Of a DNA stretch of 48,596 bases, positions 40,574-47,480 are shown one piece after another (position 1 is the stretch's first letter; each line of letters opens with the position of its first letter). The notes below the pieces were generated by a model, which searched no databases, was not told the origin of the DNA, and worked only from the letters and a program-made list of their open reading frames with translations. The DNA is taken from NCBI GenBank assembly GCA_046703545.1, contig JBJKSX010000034.1, forward strand, positions 1 through 48,596. Direction: 5' to 3'. The DNA is from JAJZOM01 sp046703545. GTDB lineage: Archaea > Thermoplasmatota > Thermoplasmata > Thermoplasmatales > Thermoplasmataceae. The translations under genes were made by a program, and so were the position numbers.

Positions 40574-41236
40574 CTAATGGGCTGGCTTCACATTGAAGTG
40601 AAGCAGCAAAACCTGTCCCCAGCCATCTGCTGCTACGACCGTGTACGCTCCTGGCTGAAACGGGCTGAACTTGGCCAAATTATGTGTCCAATATCCCCCC
40701 ACATTCAGGCTCCCGTTGAAAACGGTTGAACCATCCGGTTGAGAATCATGAAACTCTTCCGCCTTACTACTGTGAGGCTGGAAAAGGAATGATGTGGGGA
40801 TTTTGCCCAAAGGAAGAGATACAGGTGGTAAAATTTCCAAATGGTTCGCGTTTTTCACCTCATTCAAGGTATAGTTTCCATTATAGATTGCAAAGTCGAT
40901 TGGCATATACATTCCAGGCATGAAATTGGTGAGATTTTGGATGGAATAGTTGGTCCCGAAACTGACTGATCTCATGAGGCCAGATGGATTGTAAACCTCT
41001 ATATTCATGCCTTCTTTCTGGCCCACTGTTATTGTTGTATTGGTCAGGTTCAGGATAAATTGTAATCCAATGCTTGGGCTGTATGATGAAGTACTTGTTC
41101 CCGTGACCTGTATTTCCAGAGGGGTTGCCTTTTCCAATTGAAATATGACTTCTGAGCCAACAAGCAGTGATGTTGCTACTACTGCAAAAACAATAATTTC
41201 TTTTCTTTGCCGATCAGGCTTGGGCACACCATTCAT
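40574..41236 (-). CDS. Membrane-anchored extracellular protein of unknown function
   Basis: 220 residues from ATG 41236 (TTG 41248 would add four). A single hydrophobic segment IIVFAVVATSLLVGSEVIF at about 14-32 is followed by a beta-rich part with NLT, NTT, NYS and NGS sites, and ends FQPGAYTVVAADGWGQVLLL-HFNV, a motif seen in many small surface proteins of acidophilic archaea. It is probably a type II membrane protein exposed outside. A TATA-like AATATCTATATT (41259-41270) is about 28 bases upstream, so the message is leaderless. The family is not recognised. Confidence 0.65.
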   Translation of the reverse strand: MNGVPKPDRQRKEIIVFAVVATSLLVGSEVIFQLEKATPLEIQVTGTSTSSYSPSIGLQFILNLTNTTITVGQKEGMNIEVYNPSGLMRSVSFGTNYSIQNLTNFMPGMYMPIDFAIYNGNYTLNEVKNANHLEILPPVSLPLGKIPTSFLFQPHSSKAEEFHDSQPDGSTVFNGSLNVGGYWTHNLAKFSPFQPGAYTVVAADGWGQVLLLHFNVKPAH

Positions 41237-41297
41237 TTCCAAATACAATTAAAATATGAATATAGATATTTAAATGTTTCCCGGGCAATTTTGAAGT

Positions 41298-41370
41298 GGG
41301 GCTGAGCGGGTTCGAACCACTGACCACCTGGTTATGAGCCAGGCGCTCTACCTAGCTAAGCTACAGCCCC
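41298..41370 (-). tRNA. tRNA with CAU anticodon (elongator Met or Ile2)
   Basis: The minus strand folds with acceptor GGGGCTG and CAGCCCC. The anticodon arm CCTGG-CTCATAA-CCAGG gives CAT, and the T-loop is TTCGAAC. The anticodon stem lacks the three G-C pairs of initiator tRNA, so it is not the initiator. CAU tRNAs for Met and for modified Ile2 cannot be told apart with confidence here. No CCA is encoded. Confidence 0.9.
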
Positions 41371-41374
41371 TAAC

Positions 41375-41446
41375 GCCGTTGGTCGGATTTGGACCGACGA
41401 CCGCTCGATTAACAGTCGAGTGCTCTACCAGCTAAGCTACAACGGC
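41375..41446 (-). tRNA. tRNA-Asn (GTT)
   Basis: Acceptor GCCGTTG pairs with CAACGGC. The anticodon arm CGA-CTGTTAA-TCG gives GTT. The T arm has the loop TCCAAAT. It lies four bases upstream of the CAU tRNA on the same strand, so both probably come from one precursor. A TATA-like CTTGATAAAT (41461-41470) is about 20 bases upstream. Confidence 0.93.
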
Positions 41447-41530
41447 ACAGTATCACGGTAATTTATCAAGACGTTTAATTCTTTCGCCGCTGTGGACTGT
41501 TGTTAGAAAATATTTGTATCCTTTAGGAGG

Positions 41531-42568
41531 TTATTCCAACCCAATTTTGTCCAAGTCTTCTCCGGCAATTCTGGAGAGGTCCGTGTGCAAAGCAACTATT
41601 TTCTCTGCTGCATCCTCAAGCCCATTTTTCCTGTATTTCTCAACGACTTCTCCGAGTGTGGTTCTTCTGCCGCTGGCAAACAGGTTGTCAGAGTGGGCAA
41701 CGATTTTCTCTTCAAGTGTAACAGGAGTGTAGTCCTTCTCGGGAAGCCCCAATAAAACGGCTTCTTCCGCAGATATGCCGGCCCCTGTATGATGTTCCAC
41801 TATACTCACAATGCGCCTGTCAATCTTCAGGCCACGCAGTATCTCAGCCCCCCTGTATGCGTGATCTATCTTCTGGGTCTCAGTTCTTCCAATATCGTGC
41901 AGGTATGCACCAGCAGAAACAAGCTTCTTGTTGGCCCCGCATTTCTCTGCGAGCAATACTGCAAGTCCCCTCACAGCAGTCACATGGTTCAGCATCCTTT
42001 CATCCGCCCCATTGTCCTTGAGGATATTGATGCATTCATCATCGTCTGGAAAAACTTCCACATTTTTGCCCCTGTCCGATGGCATTATCTTCAATCTCCC
42101 CTCAAAATCATTCTGCAATTCTCTTCCCTGGTGATACCTGTCCAGGAATATTGCCAGTGCAGACACTTCGCTGATGGGCTGGTTGGTCACGGAAACATTG
42201 AATGAGGATTCGGCATAGATGTCCCCTGGAACCTTGCTTGCCCCAACAACAATCATGAGATCACGGTCGCCACTGTCTTCAATGATCCCTGGCATTGCTT
42301 TTTCCACAGGTTCCCCATACATTGTGAGGTGCACCACTGTTGTTCCGGCCTTCTTCAGTTCCTTCCTCCAGTTCACTCCTGTACGGATGCTGAAGTTGCC
42401 TCCAAAATTCTTGCTGACCTTATTGATGGTGCTTTCGAGTTCCTCGTCTTCAGAATCCACCAGTATGCTGGTGGCGCCGAAAGCCCTTCCTGTAAGCGCT
42501 ACGTGGGTGGTGATGCGCTTGTCCCTGAAAGGCCTGTGATTTATCCTCAGGATGGTGATATCCTTCAA
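41531..42568 (-). CDS. tRNA (cytidine-56-2'-O)-methyltransferase Trm56 fused to an HD domain
   Basis: 345 residues, TTG start. The N-terminal 175 residues are aTrm56: LRINHRPFRDKRITTHVALT, then LTMYGEPVEKAM, IVVGASKVPGDIY and SVTNQPISEVSALAIFLDRY, a SPOUT-type fold that methylates C56 in the tRNA T-loop. Residues about 185-345 are an HD phosphohydrolase-like domain with MLNHVTAVRGLAV, GAYLHDIGRTE (HD pair), IVEHHTGAG and HSDNLF, all expected metal ligands. The fusion suggests that nucleotide or RNA hydrolysis is tied to tRNA modification. It is 13 bases after a two-HTH regulator gene in the same direction. Confidence 0.88.
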   Translation of the reverse strand: MKDITILRINHRPFRDKRITTHVALTGRAFGATSILVDSEDEELESTINKVSKNFGGNFSIRTGVNWRKELKKAGTTVVHLTMYGEPVEKAMPGIIEDSGDRDLMIVVGASKVPGDIYAESSFNVSVTNQPISEVSALAIFLDRYHQGRELQNDFEGRLKIMPSDRGKNVEVFPDDDECINILKDNGADERMLNHVTAVRGLAVLLAEKCGANKKLVSAGAYLHDIGRTETQKIDHAYRGAEILRGLKIDRRIVSIVEHHTGAGISAEEAVLLGLPEKDYTPVTLEEKIVAHSDNLFASGRRTTLGEVVEKYRKNGLEDAAEKIVALHTDLSRIAGEDLDKIGLE

Positions 42569-42581
42569 GAGTGCTCCCCGG

Positions 42582-43088
42582 TCAGATTACATCTGTTACG
42601 TGGGTGATTTTGTATCCCTTGATCTGGAGGACATTTGACCTCTTCACAATTCCCCTTAAAAGGGCCTGTGACACATCAAGCGTTTCAGCTACGTCACCCA
42701 GGAACACCCCTTCATTGTCAGATATCATCTTGACAATCCTGTCTTCATAATCCAGAAGCTTTTCTTCGCTCAGGGTGGTGGCATAAATGATATCAGCAAG
42801 TTCGCTCATGGTACCAAGAAGATTGATCTGCACACTTGTGTAATATGTGTGGTATGCTTTTTCCGGTCCCTTGTCACCGGTCATCCACTGGCTCTCAATG
42901 AGCTTGATCTTGTCCAGATAAAGTAAGGATCTCTTTCCTTCTCTGCCATATTTCTCTTCGATTACAGGCATTGTAATCCAACTGGTGGAAAGGTCGAGTA
43001 AAAGTCTCCTCTTTACATCGCTGTCAGCTGCATGGAAAATGGAAACCAGTTCGCCTACGTCATTGACAACCTTAATTCTGCTGACCAT
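42582..43088 (-). CDS. Winged-helix transcription regulator (ArsR-like) with two HTH-like regions
   Basis: 168 residues. The first 95 residues look like an ArsR-type winged helix (RRLLLDLSTSWITMPVIEEK, then a wing ending AYHTYYTSVQINLL). The last 50 hold a second helix-turn-helix, GVFLGDVAETLDVSQALLRG, followed by a wing KGYKITHV. It probably binds DNA as a dimer; the effector is unknown and no metal-binding Cys cluster is visible. A TATA-like GATTATATGAC (43109-43119) is about 26 bases before the ATG. It leads an operon with trm56-HD, where it may set tRNA-modification levels. Confidence 0.65.
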   Translation of the reverse strand: MVSRIKVVNDVGELVSIFHAADSDVKRRLLLDLSTSWITMPVIEEKYGREGKRSLLYLDKIKLIESQWMTGDKGPEKAYHTYYTSVQINLLGTMSELADIIYATTLSEEKLLDYEDRIVKMISDNEGVFLGDVAETLDVSQALLRGIVKRSNVLQIKGYKITHVTDVI

Positions 43089-43148
43089 CTATAGGGTATG
43101 GCACCGTGTCATATAATCATTATTAGGGGAGAAAAATAGTGTGGCAGA

Positions 43149-43535
43149 CTATTTCCTTCTCTTCCTGATTTCATAAAGGACCATTTTGTCAAAGTCGACG
43201 CGGTGTTTTATTTTCTTGTTCTTGAGAATCTTGGATGCCGCTTCAGTGACTTCCCTTATGTCTTCTGAAAGGGTCCCTTTGTAAACGATCATTTCCTTGG
43301 AGTCGGCGGGAAAAACAAGCCTGAACTTTATGCCCTCTTTTATATAGCCAATTGGTTTGAGGTTCTTCCTCAATTCGGCCATGTTGAGCTCAAGAGAGAT
43401 CTGGTCATACTGAATCTCCTCCGCATTCTGCCTCGTCTGGGTTGCAATAAGGTCCCAAAGCTCAGGGAATGCCTTTTCGAGGTCCTTCCACTGAAAATCA
43501 TCATTGAAGTAGATGTGGCCGCTCCAGTTCTTCAC
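43149..43535 (-). CDS. Conserved-looking hypothetical protein
   Basis: 128 residues, GTG start, soluble and mixed alpha/beta: WSGHIYFNDDFQWKDLEKAF, then SLELNMAELRKNLKPIGYIK and a basic end KHRVDFDKMVLYEIRKRRK. I do not recognise it. The ATG a little upstream (43552) is in another frame. CTTAAATAG (43556-43564) lies about 25 bases before the GTG, giving a leaderless message; the same AT core can serve the divergent gene at 43594. The basic tail could contact RNA or DNA. Confidence 0.6.
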   Translation of the reverse strand: MKNWSGHIYFNDDFQWKDLEKAFPELWDLIATQTRQNAEEIQYDQISLELNMAELRKNLKPIGYIKEGIKFRLVFPADSKEMIVYKGTLSEDIREVTEAASKILKNKKIKHRVDFDKMVLYEIRKRRK

Positions 43536-43555
43536 CTTTCTTTATCCCCATGAAT

Positions 43556-43564
43556 CTATTTAAG
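43556..43564. promoter_or_regulatory. TATA element able to serve both divergent genes
   Basis: CTATTTAAG on the plus strand, CTTAAATAG on the minus strand. It is centred about 25 bases before GTG 43535 and 34 bases before ATG 43594. Confidence 0.45.
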
Positions 43565-43593
43565 CTTGCGCACATTCACTTAACCTGATAAAA

Positions 43594-44010
43594 ATGGACA
43601 AATACGACAGGCTTTCAAGGTCTCTCCTCATGGTTACAATCCTCCTGGTCCTGCAGCTTATACTTGGGCTGTACGTCTACCTATTCGTCAATATTCCTAC
43701 GGAAACAACATCATTTGTGGGTTACATGCAGGTCAATGCAGTTCTGGCCGCACACATTGTGCTGGCATTCTTCCTGGTCATAGCTGATTTCATGGCCTTC
43801 TTCATGGCTATTCATGCAAGGATAGGCAACAAATACATATTTTCAGCAATGCTCTCACTAATCACCATTGTGCTGGCTGGCGTGAGCGGCATAATGTACC
43901 TGATGGCTGGCCAGCTGGCTATCTACTCATACCTCATGGCCGCATTCCTTGTGATTACATTTGCGTGCGTGGGAATTGCCTCAGCCGGAACGAGAAAGGC
44001 AAAGAGTTAA
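43594..44010 (+). CDS. Four-helix membrane protein
   Basis: 138 residues with four hydrophobic segments (about 12-32, 48-72, 81-104, 108-130). His residues fall in or near helices 2 and 3 (AAHIVLAFFL and MAIHARIGN), which is reminiscent of small haem-binding or DoxD/cytochrome-b561-like membrane proteins, but no diagnostic pair is clear. The C-terminus is basic (GTRKAKS), probably cytoplasmic. It is a single gene divergent from the hypothetical gene at 43149. A tRNA-Gln gene follows 25 bases later. Function unknown. Confidence 0.65.
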   Translation: MDKYDRLSRSLLMVTILLVLQLILGLYVYLFVNIPTETTSFVGYMQVNAVLAAHIVLAFFLVIADFMAFFMAIHARIGNKYIFSAMLSLITIVLAGVSGIMYLMAGQLAIYSYLMAAFLVITFACVGIASAGTRKAKS

Positions 44011-44017
44011 AAATATC
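44008..44017 (+). promoter_or_regulatory. TATA box of tRNA-Gln
   Basis: TTAAAAATAT, centred about 24 bases before the tRNA 5' end and overlapping the stop codon of the membrane-protein gene. Confidence 0.5.
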
Positions 44018-44035
44018 AATACAATCGCTTCAGAA

Positions 44036-44107
44036 AGCCCCTTGGTGTAGTGGCCAAGCATAAGGGACTCTGGATCCCTTGACGGCAGTTCGAATCTGCC
44101 AGGGGCT
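44036..44107 (+). tRNA. tRNA-Gln (CTG)
   Basis: Acceptor AGCCCCT pairs with AGGGGCT. The anticodon arm AGGGA-CTCTGGA-TCCCT gives CTG. The T arm is GGCAG-TTCGAAT-CTGCC. CCA is not encoded. Confidence 0.93.
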
Positions 44108-44114
44108 ATATTTT
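44105..44114 (+). promoter_or_regulatory. TATA-like element overlapping the 3' end of tRNA-Gln
   Basis: GCTATATTTT, centred about 26 bases before ATG 44135. It shares its first three bases with the tRNA acceptor stem. A GGTGA (44123-44127) with a seven-base spacer offers a leadered alternative from the tRNA promoter. Confidence 0.45.
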
Positions 44115-44134
44115 CCGGTTTCGGTGAAAAGAAA

Positions 44135-44617
44135 ATGGCCATAATAAATGAGGATGAGGACTTTACAAGGGCAGTTTGCGAATACACAGGGGAAGAACTC
44201 CCGCTGGACCACCCCATTTTCCAGTACCAGATGGAAATGAAACTCGCCCAGGCTGAAATGGGACTTTCCATTGCAGAAGGTGTCAGGCTTCAGGCTACAC
44301 GGGAACTCCTGGACATGCTTGACACACTATACCAGAATCTCATGGACCCCGAGACAAAACTTCCTGACCAGCAGAGAAAAGCCTTGAACCATGCAGATGA
44401 CGTTTGGCTTGACCTCAAGGAGAAAATGAGTGCTGGCGACAAGAGGGCAGCACACCTTTTGAGCAGCCATGCCCACATGGGAAAGGCCCTCAGCTATCTT
44501 GTGCAGGCCAAATCGGATGAAAAATTCTCTGAAATGATCACCCAATATCTTCTCAAATACCTTGGAAAATTAAGCACGTTCACCTACAGGGAAGCAATCG
44601 GGCATGTAATGCTCTGA
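44135..44617 (+). CDS. Hypothetical helical protein
   Basis: 160 residues, acidic N-terminus (INEDEDFTRAVCEYTGEELP) then nearly all helices: QYQMEMKLAQAEMGLSIAEG, ATRELLDMLDTLYQNLMDPE and SSHAHMGKALSYLVQ. No family is recognised. It starts 27 bases after tRNA-Gln, with a TATA-like element at the tRNA end and a GGTGA before the ATG. The next gene is convergent. The soluble, all-helical character and lack of signal suggest a cytoplasmic protein. Confidence 0.65.
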   Translation: MAIINEDEDFTRAVCEYTGEELPLDHPIFQYQMEMKLAQAEMGLSIAEGVRLQATRELLDMLDTLYQNLMDPETKLPDQQRKALNHADDVWLDLKEKMSAGDKRAAHLLSSHAHMGKALSYLVQAKSDEKFSEMITQYLLKYLGKLSTFTYREAIGHVML

Positions 44618-44659
44618 GCGCTTAAAAATATTAAAAAAAGTTGGAAAGCTGGATTGTTC

Positions 44660-45499
44660 TTAATCCTGCTTGTAGTCTTTCAGGTAGTTTCTGAATGAAA
44701 TGGGCTCCTTTACGAAGCGCACCAGGTAATTGTTTTCCCTGTGGTAGTTCATAAGGTAGCGGTCCACTTCGTAGTCCGCGAAAATGCCAGCACCCTTGAG
44801 CGAATCGATGGCCGAATTTCTTGAGCCTTTTCCTTCAGCCACGTTTCTTGCTCCAATTCCCTTCTTCTCGTAAACCAGGTTGATTGCATCAGAAAATGTG
44901 AGTTGCTCACTGGAGCATACGTCAATTGACCCGTTAATGTCCTTTGCCCTTTCGATAACCCTCACCAGATCCTCGATATGGACAGGCGAGAGGGACCCAC
45001 CTGCTGGAAGCTTGGAGAGTTTCCTGTCCGTGAGCTTAAAGAGTTTCTCGGTGAATTTGTCACCATTTCCGAAAACCACTGATGGCCTCACGTTGAGGTG
45101 GTTTTTCAGGATGGCTGCATTGTCTTCGCCAATTCCCTTAGACCTGAAGTAATCTGTTCCGCCGTAGTGGGTGTTTATGGTTGAAAGGTAGACAAGCCTC
45201 TGGTCTGTGTCGTATTTTTCGAGGGCGGCAACTATGTTCTTTACGCCTGTCACGTGGACGTCAAAGAATTTCTGCTTTGATTCATCCTCGATTCCTGCTG
45301 CGTCAATTACCATATCAAAATCCTTGACGGATTCCTTTACCTTTTCCGCATCCAGAATGTCCCCCTGAATCCATTCAATTCCTTTCTTGTCTAGCTCGCC
45401 TGATTTGCTCCTGGAATAATATGCCACTTTTTCAGCGTCAATCAGCTGTGCTATATTTCTTCCAATATATCCTGATCCACCAATAACTATGACTTTCAT
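44660..45499 (-). CDS. NAD(P)-binding epimerase/NmrA-type SDR protein
   Basis: 279 residues. It starts MKVIVIGGSGYIGRNIAQLI with the nucleotide motif G-x-x-G-x-x-G, then GDILDAEKVKESV and DFDMVIDAAGIED, and YLSTINTHYGGTDYFRSKG (a Y-x3-K-like site in RSKG is not exact). It resembles atypical extended SDRs (NmrA or NDUFA9-like). The open frame runs 22 codons further upstream, but the TATA box AAATATATAT (45531-45540) lies within that part, so ATG 45499 is right. The substrate is unknown; some relatives are redox-sensing regulators instead of enzymes. Confidence 0.82.
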   Translation of the reverse strand: MKVIVIGGSGYIGRNIAQLIDAEKVAYYSRSKSGELDKKGIEWIQGDILDAEKVKESVKDFDMVIDAAGIEDESKQKFFDVHVTGVKNIVAALEKYDTDQRLVYLSTINTHYGGTDYFRSKGIGEDNAAILKNHLNVRPSVVFGNGDKFTEKLFKLTDRKLSKLPAGGSLSPVHIEDLVRVIERAKDINGSIDVCSSEQLTFSDAINLVYEKKGIGARNVAEGKGSRNSAIDSLKGAGIFADYEVDRYLMNYHRENNYLVRFVKEPISFRNYLKDYKQD

Positions 45500-45530
45500 G
45501 ATCGCGCAATAGGGGAACTGTACAATACAC

Positions 45531-45540
45531 ATATATATTT
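45531..45540 (-). promoter_or_regulatory. TATA box of the SDR gene
   Basis: Minus-strand AAATATATAT, about 36 bases before ATG 45499, implying a start near 45509. Confidence 0.6.
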
Positions 45541-45563
45541 TGAATTGCCACTCGCTAACATGC

Positions 45564-45584
45564 AATGCCAGCTAAGTTGGCATT
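45564..45584. promoter_or_regulatory. 21-base near-perfect palindrome in a divergent promoter region
   Basis: AATGCCAGCT, one central A, then AGTTGGCATT: nine of ten positions match as an inverted repeat. It lies upstream of the SDR TATA box and about 107 bases before the thiolase ATG, where a regulator could act on both. Confidence 0.4.
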
Positions 45585-45690
45585 CTGCCAGACCTGGAAT
45601 TCCTCCATTCTTGCGCTCACTTACAAAATATCACTAAATATTTTCTATCAACAAGATTAATTAGAAAGATGCCAATAGGCGTATGGTTTT

Positions 45691-46953
45691 ATGAAACACA
45701 AAGGAAAAGACGTATACATGGTATCTGGTGGAGTCACCAAGTTTGCCAAGGCAACTCCACAGATGGATTTCAGGTTGCGTGTCAAGAAAGCATTTGATTA
45801 TGCACTCCAAGACGCAAACATATCACTTGCAGATATAGACGGATCCGTTGCTTCCTATTTCGCTGACCATTTCCAGAGGCAGTTGATGTCTGGAATTATG
45901 GCACAGGATTATCTTGGCCTTACACCAAAGCCAAGCAAGAGAGTCGAGGGAGGGGGCGCAACTGGAGGACTTGCCTTCCAGACAGGTTTTGAGGAAGTTG
46001 CATCCGGCCGTATGGATACCTGTGCGGTATACGGGTTTGAATCAATGTCCCATGTGAACACCTGGAAGGGGAATGAGTTCATTGCTCTTGCAAGCGACAC
46101 CAATTTCGATTATCCAGTGGGCGGTTTCTATACAGGATACTATGCAATGATGGCTGTAAGGCACATGCATGAGTTTGGCACCACTGTGGAACAACTGGCA
46201 AAAGTCTCTGTGAAGAATCATGGGAATGCAATGCACAACCCATATGCCCAGAGCCCAATGAACATCACCGTTGAGGATGTGAGAAACTCCCCAATGGTTG
46301 CATACCCACTCACAAGGCTGGATGTGTGTACAATGTCTGATGGGGCTGCGGTTGCCTTCCTCGCATCAGAGGAAAAGGCTTTCGAGCTCTGCGACAACCC
46401 TGTGAAGATTACAAGCATAGGCACTGGAACGGACACAATGAGGCTCTCGGACAGGCCATTTGGAAAGGTTCCGCTACTGCCAAACGAGAAGGAATCGGAC
46501 TACAGCAGTCTCCAGTACCCTGGTGTTCATTCATTCAGGGCAGGAAGATCTGCGGCAAAGGAGGCGTACGAGGGTGCAGGCATAACTGATCCTCTCAACG
46601 AACTTGACCTCATAGAACTACATGACGCATATACGTCATCGGAAATCCAGACATACGAGGACCTCGGGCTCTGCAAGTATGGCGAAGGCGGGTCATTCGT
46701 GGAAGAGGGCAAGGCTGACCTTCACGGAAAGATTGCTGTTAATCCTTCCGGAGGGCTTCTGGCTTCTGGCCACCCGGTCGGGGCAACCGGAATCATGCAG
46801 GCAGTGTTCATGTTCTGGCAGCTTCAGCACACCATTAAGAAGCACTTCAAAGACGATGCCCTGCAGGTCAGCAACGCCAAGAGAGGGCTGATACACAGTC
46901 ACGCTGGAACGGGGACGTATGTTACAGCTACAATTATGGAGGCGACAAAATGA
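45691..46953 (+). CDS. Thiolase-family (SCP2-type) protein lacking the nucleophilic cysteine
   Basis: 420 residues. The fold is that of archaeal acetyl-CoA acetyltransferase-like thiolases: ALQDANISLADIDGSV, VYGFESMSH, SVKNHGNAMHNPYAQ, DVCTMSDGAAVAFLASEE, ELHDAYTSSEIQTYEDLGL and NPSGGLLASGHPVGATG with His361. Where active thiolases have A-C-A-S-G-G, this one reads GGATGG (residues 88-93), so Gly89 replaces the nucleophile. The second Cys is also absent (HSHAGTGTYVT). It is probably not a normal thiolase; it may act as a condensing or scaffolding partner. It overlaps the DUF35 gene by four bases, the usual thiolase-DUF35 pair of archaea. Confidence 0.8.
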   Translation: MKHKGKDVYMVSGGVTKFAKATPQMDFRLRVKKAFDYALQDANISLADIDGSVASYFADHFQRQLMSGIMAQDYLGLTPKPSKRVEGGGATGGLAFQTGFEEVASGRMDTCAVYGFESMSHVNTWKGNEFIALASDTNFDYPVGGFYTGYYAMMAVRHMHEFGTTVEQLAKVSVKNHGNAMHNPYAQSPMNITVEDVRNSPMVAYPLTRLDVCTMSDGAAVAFLASEEKAFELCDNPVKITSIGTGTDTMRLSDRPFGKVPLLPNEKESDYSSLQYPGVHSFRAGRSAAKEAYEGAGITDPLNELDLIELHDAYTSSEIQTYEDLGLCKYGEGGSFVEEGKADLHGKIAVNPSGGLLASGHPVGATGIMQAVFMFWQLQHTIKKHFKDDALQVSNAKRGLIHSHAGTGTYVTATIMEATK

Positions 46954-47441
46954 CATTGAATCCCAACGCAAAAATGCCGGAAACACAGGACGGGACGGAA
47001 GTTTACAGTGTGGACCCGCTCATAGTCAAGTCGCATTATGAGATTGACTATATCCACAGCTATGCCCAGGACTCTGAGTTCTTCACTTCTCTCGGGAAAA
47101 AGAAGATAATGGGCAGCAAATGCAAGGAATGCGGTTACACATACGCGACGCCACGGGGTCACTGCATGATGTGCGGTGCTGAAACAGAATGGCACCAACT
47201 GCCAAATGAGGGGAAGGTGCACACGTTCACAACCTGTTACTTTGGGTCAGAGGAATTCCTTCCAGAAACTCCTTTCCAGCTCATAATGGTCGAATTTGAG
47301 GGAGTGGACTCACTCTTCATGGCAAGGCTCATAGGAGTGGACCATGAGGACCTGAAGGTTGGCATGAAAGTCCGGGCAAAGTTCCGGAGAAACCAGAGAT
47401 TCAGTCCCACAGACGTATACTTTGTTCCAGTTGTGGAATAA
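46950..47441 (+). CDS. Zn-ribbon OB-fold (DUF35) acyl-CoA-binding partner protein
   Basis: 163 residues. A helical N-terminus (YSVDPLIVKSHYEIDYIHSY) leads to the rubredoxin-like zinc ribbon SKCKECGYTYATPRGHCMMC and then the OB-fold GKVHTFTTCYFG, FQLIMVEFEG and LKVGMKVRAKFRRN. In archaea DUF35 proteins bind CoA and bridge acetoacetyl-CoA thiolase and HMG-CoA synthase, or pair with other thiolase-like proteins. The ATG overlaps the thiolase stop by four bases, so the two are made together. The N-terminal extension of about 35 residues before the first helix is a little long for the family. Confidence 0.88.
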   Translation: MTLNPNAKMPETQDGTEVYSVDPLIVKSHYEIDYIHSYAQDSEFFTSLGKKKIMGSKCKECGYTYATPRGHCMMCGAETEWHQLPNEGKVHTFTTCYFGSEEFLPETPFQLIMVEFEGVDSLFMARLIGVDHEDLKVGMKVRAKFRRNQRFSPTDVYFVPVVE

Positions 47442-47480
47442 AGCAAACATTTTTTTCCAATTTTAAATCCTTTTTTTACG

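Noticed and set aside
40380..41236. Toxin-antitoxin pair of the AbrB-type gene and its neighbour
   Set aside because: The neighbour is convergent, membrane-anchored and extracellular; not a toxin-like gene.
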